Positions 23,719 through 33,017 of a stretch of 61,727 bases of DNA are shown in pieces. The notes under the pieces are model-generated. The model had not been told where the DNA came from. It saw only the letters and a list, made by a program, of their open reading frames with translations, and made no database searches. Location: contig JAJYWG010000413.1 of assembly GCA_021791615.1 (NCBI GenBank), forward strand, positions 1 through 61,727, given 5' to 3'. Source of the stretch: Actinomycetes bacterium (GTDB lineage Bacteria; Actinomycetota; Acidimicrobiia; Acidimicrobiales; RAAP-2). How positions within the stretch are numbered: position 1 is the stretch's first letter; every line of letters starts with the position of its first letter. The position numbers and the translations under genes were made by a program.

Positions 23719-24687
23719 ATGAGCATTGCGAAGATATGGGTGTTGGCCGAGGCCGGGGACTCGGGGCCGCTGCCCCTCGCACTCGAGCTCCTCACCAAGG
23801 CCCGGGGCCTGGCACCAACGGTGGAGGCGGTGGCCTGGGGGCCGAACGTCGCCGAGCACGCCGGAGTGCTCGGGCAGTACGGCGCCGCAACTGTCTATGA
23901 CGTGGGAGATCTCCGAGGAGCTCTTCCAGGGCCGCCGGTGGCCGCCGCCGTGGCCGCACTTGTCGCCGGGGGTAATACCCCAGATGCCATCTTCGTCCCG
24001 GCAACTTACGACGGACGTGACGTGGCCGGTCGACTGTCGGCCATGATGGATCGCCCCGTCCTTACCAACGTGACCGGGATCAACGAGAACGGGGACCTCC
24101 GCACCGAGCACCAGGTCTTTGGTGGATCGCACGTCGTCACGGCGCGGTTCACCGGCGAGGGACCTGGCATCTTCGTCATCCGCGCCAAGTCGTTCTCGGC
24201 CGAGCCGGGTGACGGTGGATCGGCGCAAGTCGTGGCCGCCCCACCCCCTGAAGTGGGTGCTCCCGGGGCGGCGCGGATCCTCGAGCGTCATGCGGAAGAA
24301 CGGTCGGGACCCAAGCTCGATGAAGCTTCGGTCGTCGTCTCGGGTGGCCGGGGACTCGGTGCAGCGGAGCACTACGCGCTGATCGAAGAGCTCGCGTCGT
24401 TGCTCCACGGGGCAGCTGGCGCGAGCCGGGCCATCGTCGATGCCGGTTGGGTTCCCTACTCTCATCAGGTCGGCCAGACCGGCAAGACGGTCAAGCCCAC
24501 CGTGTACCTGGCGTGTGGCATCTCGGGCGCGACCCAGCACTTGGTCGGAATGAAAGGTTCCAAGAACATCGTCGCAGTCAACAAGGATCCCGATGCCCCG
24601 ATCTTCACCGTGGCCGATCTGGGGATCGTCGGTGACGTTCACAAAGTGCTACCAGCGCTGATCGAGGAGCTCAAAGCTCGCGGGTAG
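23719..24687 (+). CDS. etfA: Electron transfer flavoprotein alpha subunit
   Basis: A 322-residue protein. The C-terminal FAD-binding domain is clear: [46 protein letters not shown] and [24 protein letters not shown]. The N-terminal half ([11 protein letters not shown]) pairs with EtfB. Length and motifs are normal. It is downstream of and coupled to etfB, and convergent with the acyltransferase gene 39 bp away. Confidence 0.95.
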   Translation: MSIAKIWVLAEAGDSGPLPLALELLTKARGLAPTVEAVAWGPNVAEHAGVLGQYGAATVYDVGDLRGALPGPPVAAAVAALVAGGNTPDAIFVPATYDGRDVAGRLSAMMDRPVLTNVTGINENGDLRTEHQVFGGSHVVTARFTGEGPGIFVIRAKSFSAEPGDGGSAQVVAAPPPEVGAPGAARILERHAEERSGPKLDEASVVVSGGRGLGAAEHYALIEELASLLHGAAGASRAIVDAGWVPYSHQVGQTGKTVKPTVYLACGISGATQHLVGMKGSKNIVAVNKDPDAPIFTVADLGIVGDVHKVLPALIEELKARG

Positions 24688-24726
24688 CTCTTTCTGTCCT
24701 GCCCTATCACCGAGCCCGCCTCAGGC

Positions 24727-26556
24727 TCAGTGCCCGTTCGGAGGAAGAGGGGCGTCAAGCGCCTGGACGATGAGCGACGCGTAGTACTGCGCGCCGGCCG
24801 GGTTCAAGTGGATCCCGTCTGTGTAGAAGTACTGGGGATCGTTGGCGCTGTCGGCGTACCAGTTCATTAGCGTCGTGTTCGGGTAGTGCGCCGCCACTGT
24901 GGCGATGGTGGCATTCACCTGTGTCTGCCAAGGGCGCGGCACTTTCGTATTGATGAGGACGATCTTCTTCATGGGACCAAGAGAATTGAGCAAGTTCTCG
25001 AGCTGTGTGACCGAGTAGGGACCATTGGTTCCCAGCTCGAGGATGAGCCGATCACCGATGTCCCCGTTGGCCTTGAGCTCGGGGACTGTGTTCTGGACCT
25101 GGTAGAGCTGCTGTCCGATCTTGGCGTCGATGACGATGCCTGGAAGCAGCGCTTTCAAGTCTGTCGCCGCGTCGACCATGATGGAATCTCCGATCGCCGT
25201 CACGCCTTGGCCAGCCGGTGGGGGAGGCAAGGTGGTGGCCTGGTTGCTCCCCGGCGGCGTTGGCATAGTGGAGGCAGGTGACGTGACGTGGTGTCGTTTC
25301 GGCGGCAACACTGTGTGGTCCTTGGTGGACGCGGCCAGTGCCGGTACTGCGACAAGCCCGGCCAGGCCGATGCAGCAGACGGCGAGGTTTGCCAGGACGA
25401 CGCTCGAGACCACCCATCCCGCTGGCCGGAGACGTGGCAAGGACCACCGTCGCTCTCGGAGCGCCCGCCAGTGGCGGCCAAGGGAGCCATGGCGCACCGG
25501 CTGCTCCACGTACTTCCACGAGAGGGCAGCCAAGAGAATGCTCGCGCCCACTTGGAGAAAGTCACGTCCAAGGCTCGGCACGGCGTTGAGCGGCGTCGTC
25601 AGCACGATGACGGGGTAGTGCCAGAGGTAGATGCCATAGGAACGCTCGCCTATCCAGCGCAGAGGCTTCCACCCGAGGACGGAGCCCCACCGGGTCCCGG
25701 GGTGGACCGTGACGGCGATTGCCACCACGCTCAGCGCCGAGAAGAGCACGAGGCCACCTTGGTAGAGAAAGCCGCTGTACTCACCGGTCCGCCAGAACAT
25801 GACGAAGATCCCCAAAAGGGCCAGTGCGCCCATTGCTTCGAGAACCCGGCGGGCATTCTTCGTCACGGAGCCATACGTACGGTTGCGTGGGAGGGCGAGT
25901 GCCAATGCGGCGCCGAAGAGGAGTGCGAAGGCTCGGGTGTCAGTCCCGTCGTAGATGCGCGTCGGATTACCGTCGGGCGTGAACAGCAACGCCATCTCCA
26001 AAGCCGACGCCGCGGCCATTGCGAGGGTGAGGCCGATCAAGATCCGCCGGTTTCGGACCCATCGCAGTCCGGCGAACACCACGAATGGCCACACCAGGTA
26101 GAACTGCTCTTCGATCGCTAGGGACCACAAGTGCCCAAGGGGTGACGGCGGTCCAAACTTGGCAAAGTACGAGACGTGCTGGAAGATGAACCACCAATTG
26201 CTGTAGTAGAAGATGTCCGTCAGCAAGTCGGACCGCATCGCCGGAAGCTGGGACCTGTGGAACAGGGTGACCCATCCGAGCGTGACGAACAGCATGACAA
26301 AGAGGGCGGGAAGGAGCCGACGGGCTCGCCGCAGCCAGAATTGAGGGAGACGGATGCTGCCGTTGCGGTGGTGCTCTGCGACCAGCAGGTCGGTGATGAG
26401 GTAGCCCGATAGGACGAAGAAAAGCCCTACGCCGAGAAGGCCTCCTTGGGCCCAGGAGAAGTTCAAGTGGTACGCGATGACTGCAAGGACGGCGATAGCC
26501 CGCAGGCCGTCGAGCCCCGGCAAATAGGGGCTGGTGCCTTCGACCGGCTCAGGCAC
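24727..26556 (-). CDS. OafA/YrhL-type membrane acyltransferase with SGNH domain
   Basis: A 609-residue protein. Residues 1-370 are an acyltransferase-3 domain with about ten membrane helices (LPGLDGLRAIAVLAVIAYHL with the catalytic His, GVGLFFVLSGYLIT, FWLRRARRLLPAL, GHLWSLAIEEQFYLVWP). A further membrane helix and a Thr/Pro-rich linker lead to a C-terminal extracytoplasmic SGNH hydrolase-like domain (TAIGDSIMVDAATDL, LELGTNGPY, DGIHLNPAGAQYYA). Such two-domain proteins O-acetylate cell-wall glycans or glycolipids. The start is GTG 26556. The gene stands alone and converges with etfA. Confidence 0.9.
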   Translation of the reverse strand: MPEPVEGTSPYLPGLDGLRAIAVLAVIAYHLNFSWAQGGLLGVGLFFVLSGYLITDLLVAEHHRNGSIRLPQFWLRRARRLLPALFVMLFVTLGWVTLFHRSQLPAMRSDLLTDIFYYSNWWFIFQHVSYFAKFGPPSPLGHLWSLAIEEQFYLVWPFVVFAGLRWVRNRRILIGLTLAMAAASALEMALLFTPDGNPTRIYDGTDTRAFALLFGAALALALPRNRTYGSVTKNARRVLEAMGALALLGIFVMFWRTGEYSGFLYQGGLVLFSALSVVAIAVTVHPGTRWGSVLGWKPLRWIGERSYGIYLWHYPVIVLTTPLNAVPSLGRDFLQVGASILLAALSWKYVEQPVRHGSLGRHWRALRERRWSLPRLRPAGWVVSSVVLANLAVCCIGLAGLVAVPALAASTKDHTVLPPKRHHVTSPASTMPTPPGSNQATTLPPPPAGQGVTAIGDSIMVDAATDLKALLPGIVIDAKIGQQLYQVQNTVPELKANGDIGDRLILELGTNGPYSVTQLENLLNSLGPMKKIVLINTKVPRPWQTQVNATIATVAAHYPNTTLMNWYADSANDPQYFYTDGIHLNPAGAQYYASLIVQALDAPLPPNGH

Positions 26557-26771
26557 GGGGGACCCGACTACGGCTGTTGGTCTCCGGTTGACGGGACATC
26601 GGAGACGGGCGACGTCGGGGCGCCAAACAGCTCATTTCCTAGGACTCCGGATCGTGGTCGAACGGCAGGTGCAGACACGCTCATTGTGACACGCACCGCA
26701 CTGGTGAGCGGAGCGCTCCGCGACCACCCTCCAAGACCACCCGCCGGACCGGTCACGGGAGATGGTGCGAG

Positions 26772-27539
26772 TCAGACCAGCGGCCAAGGGTAGGGGGGCC
26801 AGTCTCCCTCGGCGTCCGGCGAGGGCAAGTGACCGGTTCCGACCAGTGCAGCGACCCGGTCGTGGAGAGCAGCTCGCTCCTCCCGGTCCAAGAGCCCGTG
26901 GAAGGCGTCGGCGAGAGCACGACCATCATTGGCAATGAGCAGACGAAGATCGTCTCGAATCCGAGGGAGGAGGGGCTCGCCGGCGAAGTCCCAGACGACC
27001 GTTCGAAGCTTGGGCAGGGAATGGAAGCACAGCCCATGGTCAATGGCCCAGATGCGCCCGTCGGCCAGCAGCACGTGGCCGCTCTTGCGGTCGGCGTTGT
27101 TCGCGATCACGTCGAAAGCAGCAATCCGGCGAAGGGCATCGTGCCACTGGGGATCGTCGACGAGGGTGAAATAGTGCGAGGTGCCATCTGTGGGTACGAA
27201 ACGTTGCAGTGAGCCAGCGCCGAACGGTCCGTCGGCCCGCTCGACGGTTTCGGGTACGAGGTCCCAGCCCAGGAGCTCGGAAAGGCGGTAGGCAGCGACC
27301 TCTCGGCGGTGCAGGCCGCGGGGAAAGTCCCAGAGAGGGCGTTCCCCGCGGGCGGGTTTGTAGACAGCGAGGAGCTCACGCCCACGGAAACTGCAGGTGA
27401 CGAGCAGCGTGGCATTGGAGCTGCCGGCGATGCGACCGTGGACGTCGATGTCCCCACTCTCGAGGACCGAGCGCACGTCCGATGGAGCAATCCGGGAGGG
27501 ATCAGCCGCCCCAGAAATTGGGTCCTCGGCGCCAGTCAC
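26772..27539 (-). CDS. SCO1664-family protein (PI3/4-kinase-like fold)
   Basis: A 255-residue protein of the actinobacterial SCO1664 family. AVYKPARGERPLWDFP (nucleotide-binding Lys), REVAAYRLSELLGWDLVPET, ASRIAAFDVIANNADRKSGHVLLA-type catalytic loop (here FDVIANNADRKSGH) and RIWAIDHGLCFH (metal Asp) form a kinase-like active site. The substrate is unknown. It is third in the conserved operon with the MSMEG_4193-type phosphomutase and DUF3090, 13 bp after the latter. The start is GTG 27539. Confidence 0.85.
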   Translation of the reverse strand: MTGAEDPISGAADPSRIAPSDVRSVLESGDIDVHGRIAGSSNATLLVTCSFRGRELLAVYKPARGERPLWDFPRGLHRREVAAYRLSELLGWDLVPETVERADGPFGAGSLQRFVPTDGTSHYFTLVDDPQWHDALRRIAAFDVIANNADRKSGHVLLADGRIWAIDHGLCFHSLPKLRTVVWDFAGEPLLPRIRDDLRLLIANDGRALADAFHGLLDREERAALHDRVAALVGTGHLPSPDAEGDWPPYPWPLV

Positions 27540-27552
27540 GCCGCAGACCTGG

Positions 27553-28077
27553 TCAACTCACAGGAGGACGGTGGCCGTTCGTGCGCGGGCAGTCGTGGCC
27601 AGAGGGATCGAGAGGCAGTCCACACAAAGGACACGGAGGCCGGCCGGCCTCCACGAGCCGGGTCGCCCGGATGGCGAAGGCGGCGGCCTGCTCGCGCGAC
27701 ATTGCAACCCGAGCCATCGACCCGTCGTCCTCGCTTCCCCCGTCATCTCGGTCCTCCTCGTCCTCACCCCGCTCCTGGATCACGACGACAAGCCGGTCCT
27801 CGGCATCGTCATACGAGACCCCGATCGTGCCGACCACCCATGCCGGGATGGACGACGTGTCGAACTCGAGATCGTCAGGCAGGTGGCCGGGGCGTCCGAG
27901 CTGGCGGACGATCCGAGCGAGGTAGCTGGCAAGGATGGCGACCTGCTGCTTCTCGACCTTCACAGTGAGCTGTGACGGACCCTGGGTGATGTGGAGGAGG
28001 AACGTCCGATCACCGACCGGACCCTCAGTGCCGACGGTGAACTGATCGGGATGGTCAAAATCGGTCCGATTGCTCAT
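27553..28077 (-). CDS. DUF3090 family protein
   Basis: A 174-residue protein of a conserved actinobacterial family without known function. It starts FDHPDQFTVGTEGPVGDRTFLLHI and ends in a possible zinc knuckle (PPCPLCGLPLDPSGHDCPR: Cys-x2-Cys, later His and Cys). The middle has a long acidic stretch (RGEDEEDRDDGGSEDDG). ATG 28077 overlaps the stop of the upstream phosphomutase by 4 bp (ATGA). Its stop lies 13 bp before the SCO1664-type gene. The operon order suggests one shared, still unknown, task. Confidence 0.88.
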   Translation of the reverse strand: MSNRTDFDHPDQFTVGTEGPVGDRTFLLHITQGPSQLTVKVEKQQVAILASYLARIVRQLGRPGHLPDDLEFDTSSIPAWVVGTIGVSYDDAEDRLVVVIQERGEDEEDRDDGGSEDDGSMARVAMSREQAAAFAIRATRLVEAGRPPCPLCGLPLDPSGHDCPRTNGHRPPVS

Positions 28078-28730
28078 GACACCACGGCACCTTTCGGGGG
28101 GCTCTCGGCGTTCACGCACAGCACCAACGGACCATCGTCGGCGTAGAGGATCGCCGACACCGAGCACGGCGAGATCACGAACCGCTGGAAGAGATCCAGG
28201 GGGGTCCCCGACGCGCTCGCGACCACCGCTTTGATGGGGTCGGCGTGGGACACGGCGACGATGGTCTGTCCTCGGTGGGACCCCGCCAACCGCACGACCG
28301 CATCCTGGGCGCGGCAGGCCATCTCAGGGAATGACTCGCCAGCAGGGAAGCGAAATCCACCGGGCCACGCGTGCACATTTCGCCAATGAGCAGTCCGCGC
28401 CACGGTGCGCAGGCGAGCTCCGGTCCAGTCTCCGACGTCGCATTCCACCAGCTCGCGCACCACCCGGACTCGAACACCGAGCGCTCGCGCGATTGGAGCT
28501 GCCGTCTGTCTCGTGCGCTCCATAGGGGACGCGTAGACGGCAACAGGCGGGTGCTCCATCGCGGCAATAGCTTCGGCTACCGCGCTTGCCTGTGCCCGCC
28601 CTTCCTCAGCGAGGTCGAGGCCGGGCGCACGTCCGGGGAGGAGTTTGCCCGTGGTCGGGGTCACACCGTGCCGCACCAAGAGCACGAGGGTCGGCTTGGG
28701 TCCAGGGGCGGTCCTGTTTGAGGTGGGCAC
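28074..28730 (-). CDS. Histidine phosphatase / MSMEG_4193-type putative phosphomutase
   Basis: A 218-residue histidine-phosphatase-superfamily protein. The catalytic RHG is in [19 protein letters not shown], the second Arg/Glu region is [16 protein letters not shown] and [13 protein letters not shown], and the second His is in [13 protein letters not shown]. The ending [11 protein letters not shown] is typical of the MSMEG_4193 subgroup. It is first in the operon with DUF3090 and SCO1664. The start is GTG 28730, 25 bp from the divergent uracil-DNA glycosylase. Confidence 0.88.
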   Translation of the reverse strand: MPTSNRTAPGPKPTLVLLVRHGVTPTTGKLLPGRAPGLDLAEEGRAQASAVAEAIAAMEHPPVAVYASPMERTRQTAAPIARALGVRVRVVRELVECDVGDWTGARLRTVARTAHWRNVHAWPGGFRFPAGESFPEMACRAQDAVVRLAGSHRGQTIVAVSHADPIKAVVASASGTPLDLFQRFVISPCSVSAILYADDGPLVLCVNAESPPKGAVVS

Positions 28731-28755
28731 GGATGACCATCGTAGGCTGTGGGCG

Positions 28756-29466
28756 ATGGCCCCTCAGCCTCGTCGGATTGCGCTCGCAGGAGATCGCACC
28801 GGGCTCGCCGATCTCCGCTCCGAGATCATTTCCTGCCGGCGCTGCCCTCGGCTGGTCCACTGGCGAGAGCACGTTGCCGCAAATCCTCGAGCGTCCTTCC
28901 GCGAAGAGAGCTACTGGGGCCGACCCGTTCCCGGCTTCGGCGATCCGGACGCCGCGGTGGTCATCGTCGGCCTCGCGCCGGCGGCACACGGGGCGAACCG
29001 CACCGGACGGATGTTCACCGGCGATCGCTCGGGAGACTGGCTGATGGCCGCCCTGTTCCGGGCCGGGTATGCCTCCTCGGACAGGAGCGTGGCAGTCGGC
29101 GACGGGCTGACCCTTGGTGGTGCGTGGATCACTGCCGCCGTGCGTTGCGCACCGCCGCAGAACGTGCCGACGCCCGCCGAGAGCAAGACCTGTCTCGAGT
29201 ACCTGCGACGCGAGATCGGGTGCCTTCGTCGAGCAGAGGTCATCGTCGTGTTGGGCCAGGTAGCCTGCGCGGCGGTGGCCAGCCTCTATGACCTTCGCCC
29301 GCGGCCCCACTTCGGCCACCTGGCCGAGCATCGTCTGCCGGATGGGCGGACGATGGTGTGCTCGTACCACCCGAGCCAACAGAACACCTTCACGGGCCGG
29401 CTCACCGAGCCGATGCTCGACGCGGTGTTCGCCCGAGCAAGAGTGCTCGCAGGTCGTGCGGTCTGA
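28756..29466 (+). CDS. udgB: Family 5 uracil-DNA glycosylase (UdgB-like)
   Basis: A 236-residue base-excision repair enzyme. Cys ligands for the Fe-S cluster include ISCRRCPRL (Cys-x2-Cys), [11 protein letters not shown] and [12 protein letters not shown]. Motif A is [25 protein letters not shown] and motif B is [13 protein letters not shown]. The lack of an acidic residue after GLAP is typical of family 5. The enzyme removes uracil and related deaminated bases, which matters in a high-GC genome. The stop falls in the first unit of a hairpin-forming tandem repeat. Confidence 0.88.
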   Translation: MAPQPRRIALAGDRTGLADLRSEIISCRRCPRLVHWREHVAANPRASFREESYWGRPVPGFGDPDAAVVIVGLAPAAHGANRTGRMFTGDRSGDWLMAALFRAGYASSDRSVAVGDGLTLGGAWITAAVRCAPPQNVPTPAESKTCLEYLRREIGCLRRAEVIVVLGQVACAAVASLYDLRPRPHFGHLAEHRLPDGRTMVCSYHPSQQNTFTGRLTEPMLDAVFARARVLAGRAV

Positions 29467-29510
29467 CCCATCGTCAGGCTGACCCATCGTCAGGCTGACC
29501 CGCCGTCAGG
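29463..29510. repeat. 16-bp x3 tandem repeat, each unit a hairpin
   Basis: CTGACCCATCGTCAGG at 29463-29478 and 29479-29494, then CTGACCCGCCGTCAGG at 29495-29510. Each unit contains CTGAC and GTCAG as perfect arms. It fills the space between the converging UdgB-like and F420 genes and touches both stop codons, so it may act as a two-way transcription stop. Confidence 0.85.
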
Positions 29511-30630
29511 CCGGTGAGGGGAGCCGCCCGGGCATCGGGACGGCGCTCGCCGGCCAGCGCCGGCGGCTGACCCGGCTCAGCTTGTGCAAGAGCGTGACGG
29601 CACCGGGGTCGTCGTCGATCGGGCGTACTTCGACCGCGCCTTCGGCCACCATCGCGTCAAACAGCTCTCGTCCTCGCTGGGTCCGCACGATCGTGAGCGT
29701 CCAGTCGTTGAACGCCCCGATCCCACCCGTCGCGATGTCGGCGTGCTCAGCGGCGAAGTCCGGGCACGACAAGCAGCCCTCACGGGTGAACTCATGGGCT
29801 TCTTTGAGCGGCACCTCGTGGTACTCCCCGTCACGAGTCCAGATCTGGAAGACGCCCTTGATGTTCATCTTGGCAATGTCTTGTCGAGCCAAACCATACC
29901 GGGCCTCGAACAGGTCGGCGAAGATCGCGTCGTCGAAAGTCTTTGAGCACAACAGGCCGATCGACAGGGTGAAACGCCGGGCCACCTTGCCGGCCTTGCG
30001 GGCCGCCATGACGGGTGGGGCAGATGCCTGACAGCCCATGCCGACGAGCGCGATTCGTTCGGCGCCTGCTCCGGTCGCCTCGGCATACGCCATCGGGTTG
30101 GCCGAGTACGTGTAGCGGGACCCGGCCGTGGCCAGCACTCCTGAGCGGTCCCGGACCACCGCCGGCACTGCTTTCCACGTGGTCCCGTCACCTTCGAGTG
30201 CCGACACCAGCGCCGCGTCGATGACATCGTGCTCGAGGGCCCAGATGAGCAGTGCTGAGACGAACCCTCCGTCCTGTCCGGCTTGGTGCACCTCAGGGTC
30301 GGTGGCGCGGGCGAGCACGGTCGTGAGGGCAATTCCCGACACCTCGTCCGCCGCACGTTCCCGGCCGAAAAGATGCTGGTCGATCTCGGGTTCCCACGTC
30401 CGAAAGCGCGGGCAGGCCCTCGTGCAGAGCGTGCAACCTTTCGTCCCGTGCGTGCAGTCCTCGGCGCCACCGTCACCCGGTACGTGGAACGGCCTGTAGC
30501 GACCGCCGGTGTCGTCGTACTCCAAGACGTCGTACGGGCACACCACCACGCAGGCCGAGCAGCCGGTGCAAAGGCCCGACGTCACGACCTCCTGGTACAA
30601 GTGGGCCCAATGAAGCTTTTCAGGTGGCAC
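29506..30630 (-). CDS. F420 hydrogenase/dehydrogenase beta-subunit-like iron-sulfur protein
   Basis: A 374-residue FrhB/FpoF-family protein. The N-terminal cluster motif is LCTGCSACVVVCPYDVL, and a second Cys group is CTHGTKGCTLCTRACP. The family body follows (GQDGGFVSALLIWALE, ALVGMGCQASAP, IGLLCSKTFD, LSCPDFAAEHADI). Relatives bind coenzyme F420, FAD and 4Fe-4S clusters and pass electrons between F420H2 and a partner. No hydrogenase or Fpo subunits are nearby, so the partner is unknown. The start is GTG 30630. Confidence 0.88.
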   Translation of the reverse strand: MPPEKLHWAHLYQEVVTSGLCTGCSACVVVCPYDVLEYDDTGGRYRPFHVPGDGGAEDCTHGTKGCTLCTRACPRFRTWEPEIDQHLFGRERAADEVSGIALTTVLARATDPEVHQAGQDGGFVSALLIWALEHDVIDAALVSALEGDGTTWKAVPAVVRDRSGVLATAGSRYTYSANPMAYAEATGAGAERIALVGMGCQASAPPVMAARKAGKVARRFTLSIGLLCSKTFDDAIFADLFEARYGLARQDIAKMNIKGVFQIWTRDGEYHEVPLKEAHEFTREGCLSCPDFAAEHADIATGGIGAFNDWTLTIVRTQRGRELFDAMVAEGAVEVRPIDDDPGAVTLLHKLSRVSRRRWPASAVPMPGRLPSPA

Positions 30631-30686
30631 GAGAACACCCTATCGAGTCGGCACGCAATCGGACATGCTCACCCAGCCCGGAGGCT

Positions 30687-31163
30687 TCAACCAGCCTGGA
30701 GGGCCTCCAGCTCTTCGAGGACCCGGGCGGCGTGCCCGTCTGCCCGCACGTTGTACCAAGCTCGTGCGATGACCCCTCGGGCGTCGACCAGGAACGTGGA
30801 GCGGATGGTGCCGACCGTCTTCTTTCCGTACATGGTCTTCTCTCCCCATGCGCCGTACCGCGACATCACCTCGTGTTCCGGGTCGGACAGGAGCGGGAAA
30901 CCAAGCTTGTACTTGGATCGGAAGGCCGTGTGCTTGGTCGCGCCGTCCGGCGAGATACCCACCACATTGGCGCCGGCCTTGCCGAACGCCTTGAGGTTGT
31001 CGTTGAACTGGCAGGCCTCCTTGGTGCAGCCAGGAGTGTCGTCGGCTGGGTAGAAGTAGACCACCACCGGCGACCCGGCGAAGTCCTTCAGGGAGATCGG
31101 CTTCCCATCCTGGTCGGGCAACGTGAACGCCGGCGCCTTGTCACCGGCTTCGAGCTTGGCCAT
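30687..31163 (-). CDS. bcp: Thioredoxin-dependent peroxiredoxin, BCP type
   Basis: A 158-residue AhpC/TSA-fold peroxidase. The peroxidatic Cys is in FYPADDTPGCTKEACQFND with the second Cys five residues on, the atypical two-Cys pattern of BCP/PrxQ. A SDPEHEVMSRYGAWGEK segment and an ending AARVLEELEAL follow. It reduces peroxides in the cytosol using thioredoxin. ATG 31163 has GAAGGAGG upstream. It is divergent from the helicase across 374 bp that hold an 8-bp tandem repeat. Confidence 0.93.
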   Translation of the reverse strand: MAKLEAGDKAPAFTLPDQDGKPISLKDFAGSPVVVYFYPADDTPGCTKEACQFNDNLKAFGKAGANVVGISPDGATKHTAFRSKYKLGFPLLSDPEHEVMSRYGAWGEKTMYGKKTVGTIRSTFLVDARGVIARAWYNVRADGHAARVLEELEALQAG

Positions 31164-31537
31164 TGGGGTTATCCTCCTTCGGTTCGATCGCGGTGATCGG
31201 GTCGATCGAGTGTGCCGTATTGGTTGTCGTCGTTGGTCTGGAAACGCTCTGCTGCACAATGCTCGCGGATGCGGCACGGGCCACCATGACACCCGTGTCC
31301 AGCGCGATGCGGCTCTCGTCAGGCGCCCCACTCTATGGGCCAACGAGGGGCGGGACCGGAAGACCCGCAGACCCGCAGACCCGCAGACCCGCAGACCCGC
31401 AGACCCGCAGACCGGGGCTGACCGAGTTCGCAGCCTCCACCTGGTACGATGGCTTGGGGCGAGCGGCGAGGGTCGGCGCCCGGGTCCACTCCTCCTTCTC
31501 CTCTCAGGTCGGCACCGGGCCCAGCCGAATCCATGAG
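31164..31537. other. Divergent intergenic region with 8-bp tandem repeat
   Basis: It lies between the peroxiredoxin and helicase starts. Positions 31361-31408 are six copies of AGACCCGC, with a partial seventh to 31413. I see no gene, although the helicase frame stays open through it. Both promoters should lie here, but no clear -35/-10 pair stands out. Copy-number change in the repeat could alter promoter spacing. Confidence 0.75.
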
Positions 31538-32992
31538 ATGAAAGTGCAGGACATGACCGCAGAAACCCTTCTCACCAGCCACGATCCCGATGGCGGCGAT
31601 CCCGGCAAGGGCGCTCCCGACACGGACGATCCAGCCGGAAAAGATCCCACCAGAGACGGTCCCAGCGCGAGGGACACGTACGAGACCGTCCGGACCTTCG
31701 AGTCGCTCGGCGTCGACGAGAGCCTGACCAAGATCCTCGCGGACCAGGGCATCACGACTGCCTTCCCGATCCAGGCGCTCACCATCGCCGACGCACTCGC
31801 CGGTCGTGACGTCTGCGGGAAGGCGAAGACCGGTTCGGGCAAGACGCTCGCTTTCGGCCTCCCGCTTCTCCAGCGCCTGACCGCCCCCTCACTTGACACC
31901 CAGCATCCCCACGTCCCCTCACTTGACACCCAGCATCCCCACGTCCCCTCACCCGGTGCCCCGCATGCCGACCCCGCGCAACGAGCCACCCGGAGGCCCC
32001 CCTCCGCAAAAGCCGCCTCCACTCGTCCCGCCCGCCCCCGGGCACTCGTCCTGCTACCGACCCGTGAGCTGGCCGTCCAGGTCCACGAAGTCCTGGCGCC
32101 GCTGTCGCAAGGGGTGGGCCTGCGGGCCGCTGCCGTCTACGGCGGCGCCGACATCGAGCGCCAGGTTGCCCGCCTGCGCAAGGGCGTCGACGTGATCATC
32201 GCCACCCCGGGACGCCTCATCGACTTGGGCGATCGCGGGGAGCTGACGGTCGCCGACGTCGAGATCCTCGTCCTGGACGAGGCCGACCGGATGGCGGACA
32301 TGGGGTTCATGCCCCAGGTCGAGTGGGTGCTGCGGCGCTTGGAGCGCCGACACCAGACTCTTCTGTTCTCGGCCACCCTCGACGGAGCGGTCGACCGACT
32401 GGTGGCTCGTTACCTGAGCGACCCGGTGCACCACGAGGTGGCATCGACCTCGCAGACGGTGACGGCGATGGAGCACCGGTTCCTCCAAGTCCACCAGATG
32501 GACAAGGTCAAGGTCGCTGCGTCGATCTGCCGCCCTCGTGACAAGGTTCTCGTGTTCGTGAGGACCAAACGAGGTGCGGACCGGCTGGTCGAGCAGCTTG
32601 CCAAGGAGCGGATCAGGGCTGCGGCGATCCACGGCGATCTGCGCCAAGCGAACCGCGAACGAGCGCTCGCCGATTTTGCCTCGGGCAAGCTGCACGTGCT
32701 GGTTGCCACCGACGTCGCTGCCCGTGGCCTGCACATCGAAGGGGTCGACGTCGTCATCCACTACGACCCGCCCGAGGACCACAAGGCGTACCTTCATCGC
32801 TCGGGCCGCACTGCCCGGGCCGGATCGACCGGCGTCGTCGCCACCCTCGTCCTGTGGAACCAAGTCGTCGAAGCCGAGGTGATCCAGCGACGGCTGGGTC
32901 TGCGCCTGCCCATCGTCGAGATCTTCTCGAACGACCCCCGCTTGGGTGACCTGGCGGGATGGGTGCCTTCACCCGGCGACGGGGTCCTCTGA
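31538..32992 (+). CDS. DEAD-box ATP-dependent RNA helicase
   Basis: A 484-residue helicase. Motifs in order: Q motif (FESLGVDESLTKILADQGITTAFPIQ), I (AKTGSGKT), Ia (LLPTRELAVQ), Ib (IIATPGRL), II (LVLDEADRMADMGF), III (FSATLD), IV (VFVRTKRGA), V (ATDVAARGLHIEGV) and VI (HRSGRTARAG). A Pro/His-rich insert containing two SLDTQHPHVP repeats lies between motifs I and Ia. The tail is short. It is a probable ribosome-assembly or mRNA-decay helicase. ATG 31538 is used; ATG 31553 has the better AGGA spacing. Confidence 0.92.
   Translation: MKVQDMTAETLLTSHDPDGGDPGKGAPDTDDPAGKDPTRDGPSARDTYETVRTFESLGVDESLTKILADQGITTAFPIQALTIADALAGRDVCGKAKTGSGKTLAFGLPLLQRLTAPSLDTQHPHVPSLDTQHPHVPSPGAPHADPAQRATRRPPSAKAASTRPARPRALVLLPTRELAVQVHEVLAPLSQGVGLRAAAVYGGADIERQVARLRKGVDVIIATPGRLIDLGDRGELTVADVEILVLDEADRMADMGFMPQVEWVLRRLERRHQTLLFSATLDGAVDRLVARYLSDPVHHEVASTSQTVTAMEHRFLQVHQMDKVKVAASICRPRDKVLVFVRTKRGADRLVEQLAKERIRAAAIHGDLRQANRERALADFASGKLHVLVATDVAARGLHIEGVDVVIHYDPPEDHKAYLHRSGRTARAGSTGVVATLVLWNQVVEAEVIQRRLGLRLPIVEIFSNDPRLGDLAGWVPSPGDGVL
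31891..31950 (+). repeat. 30-bp x2 in-frame repeat in the helicase
   Basis: Two identical 30-bp units, each encoding a ten-residue SLDTQHPHVP-type block, lie in the loop between motifs I and Ia of the DEAD-box core. Frame is kept. Confidence 0.9.
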
Positions 32993-33017
32993 GGAACGCC
33001 CCCCAAGCTCTCGAAGC

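Noticed and set aside
31361..31413. 8-bp repeats considered as iterons of a replication origin
   Set aside because: They are contiguous without spacing, no replication initiator gene or AT-rich unwinding region lies nearby, and similar short arrays occur throughout the window.
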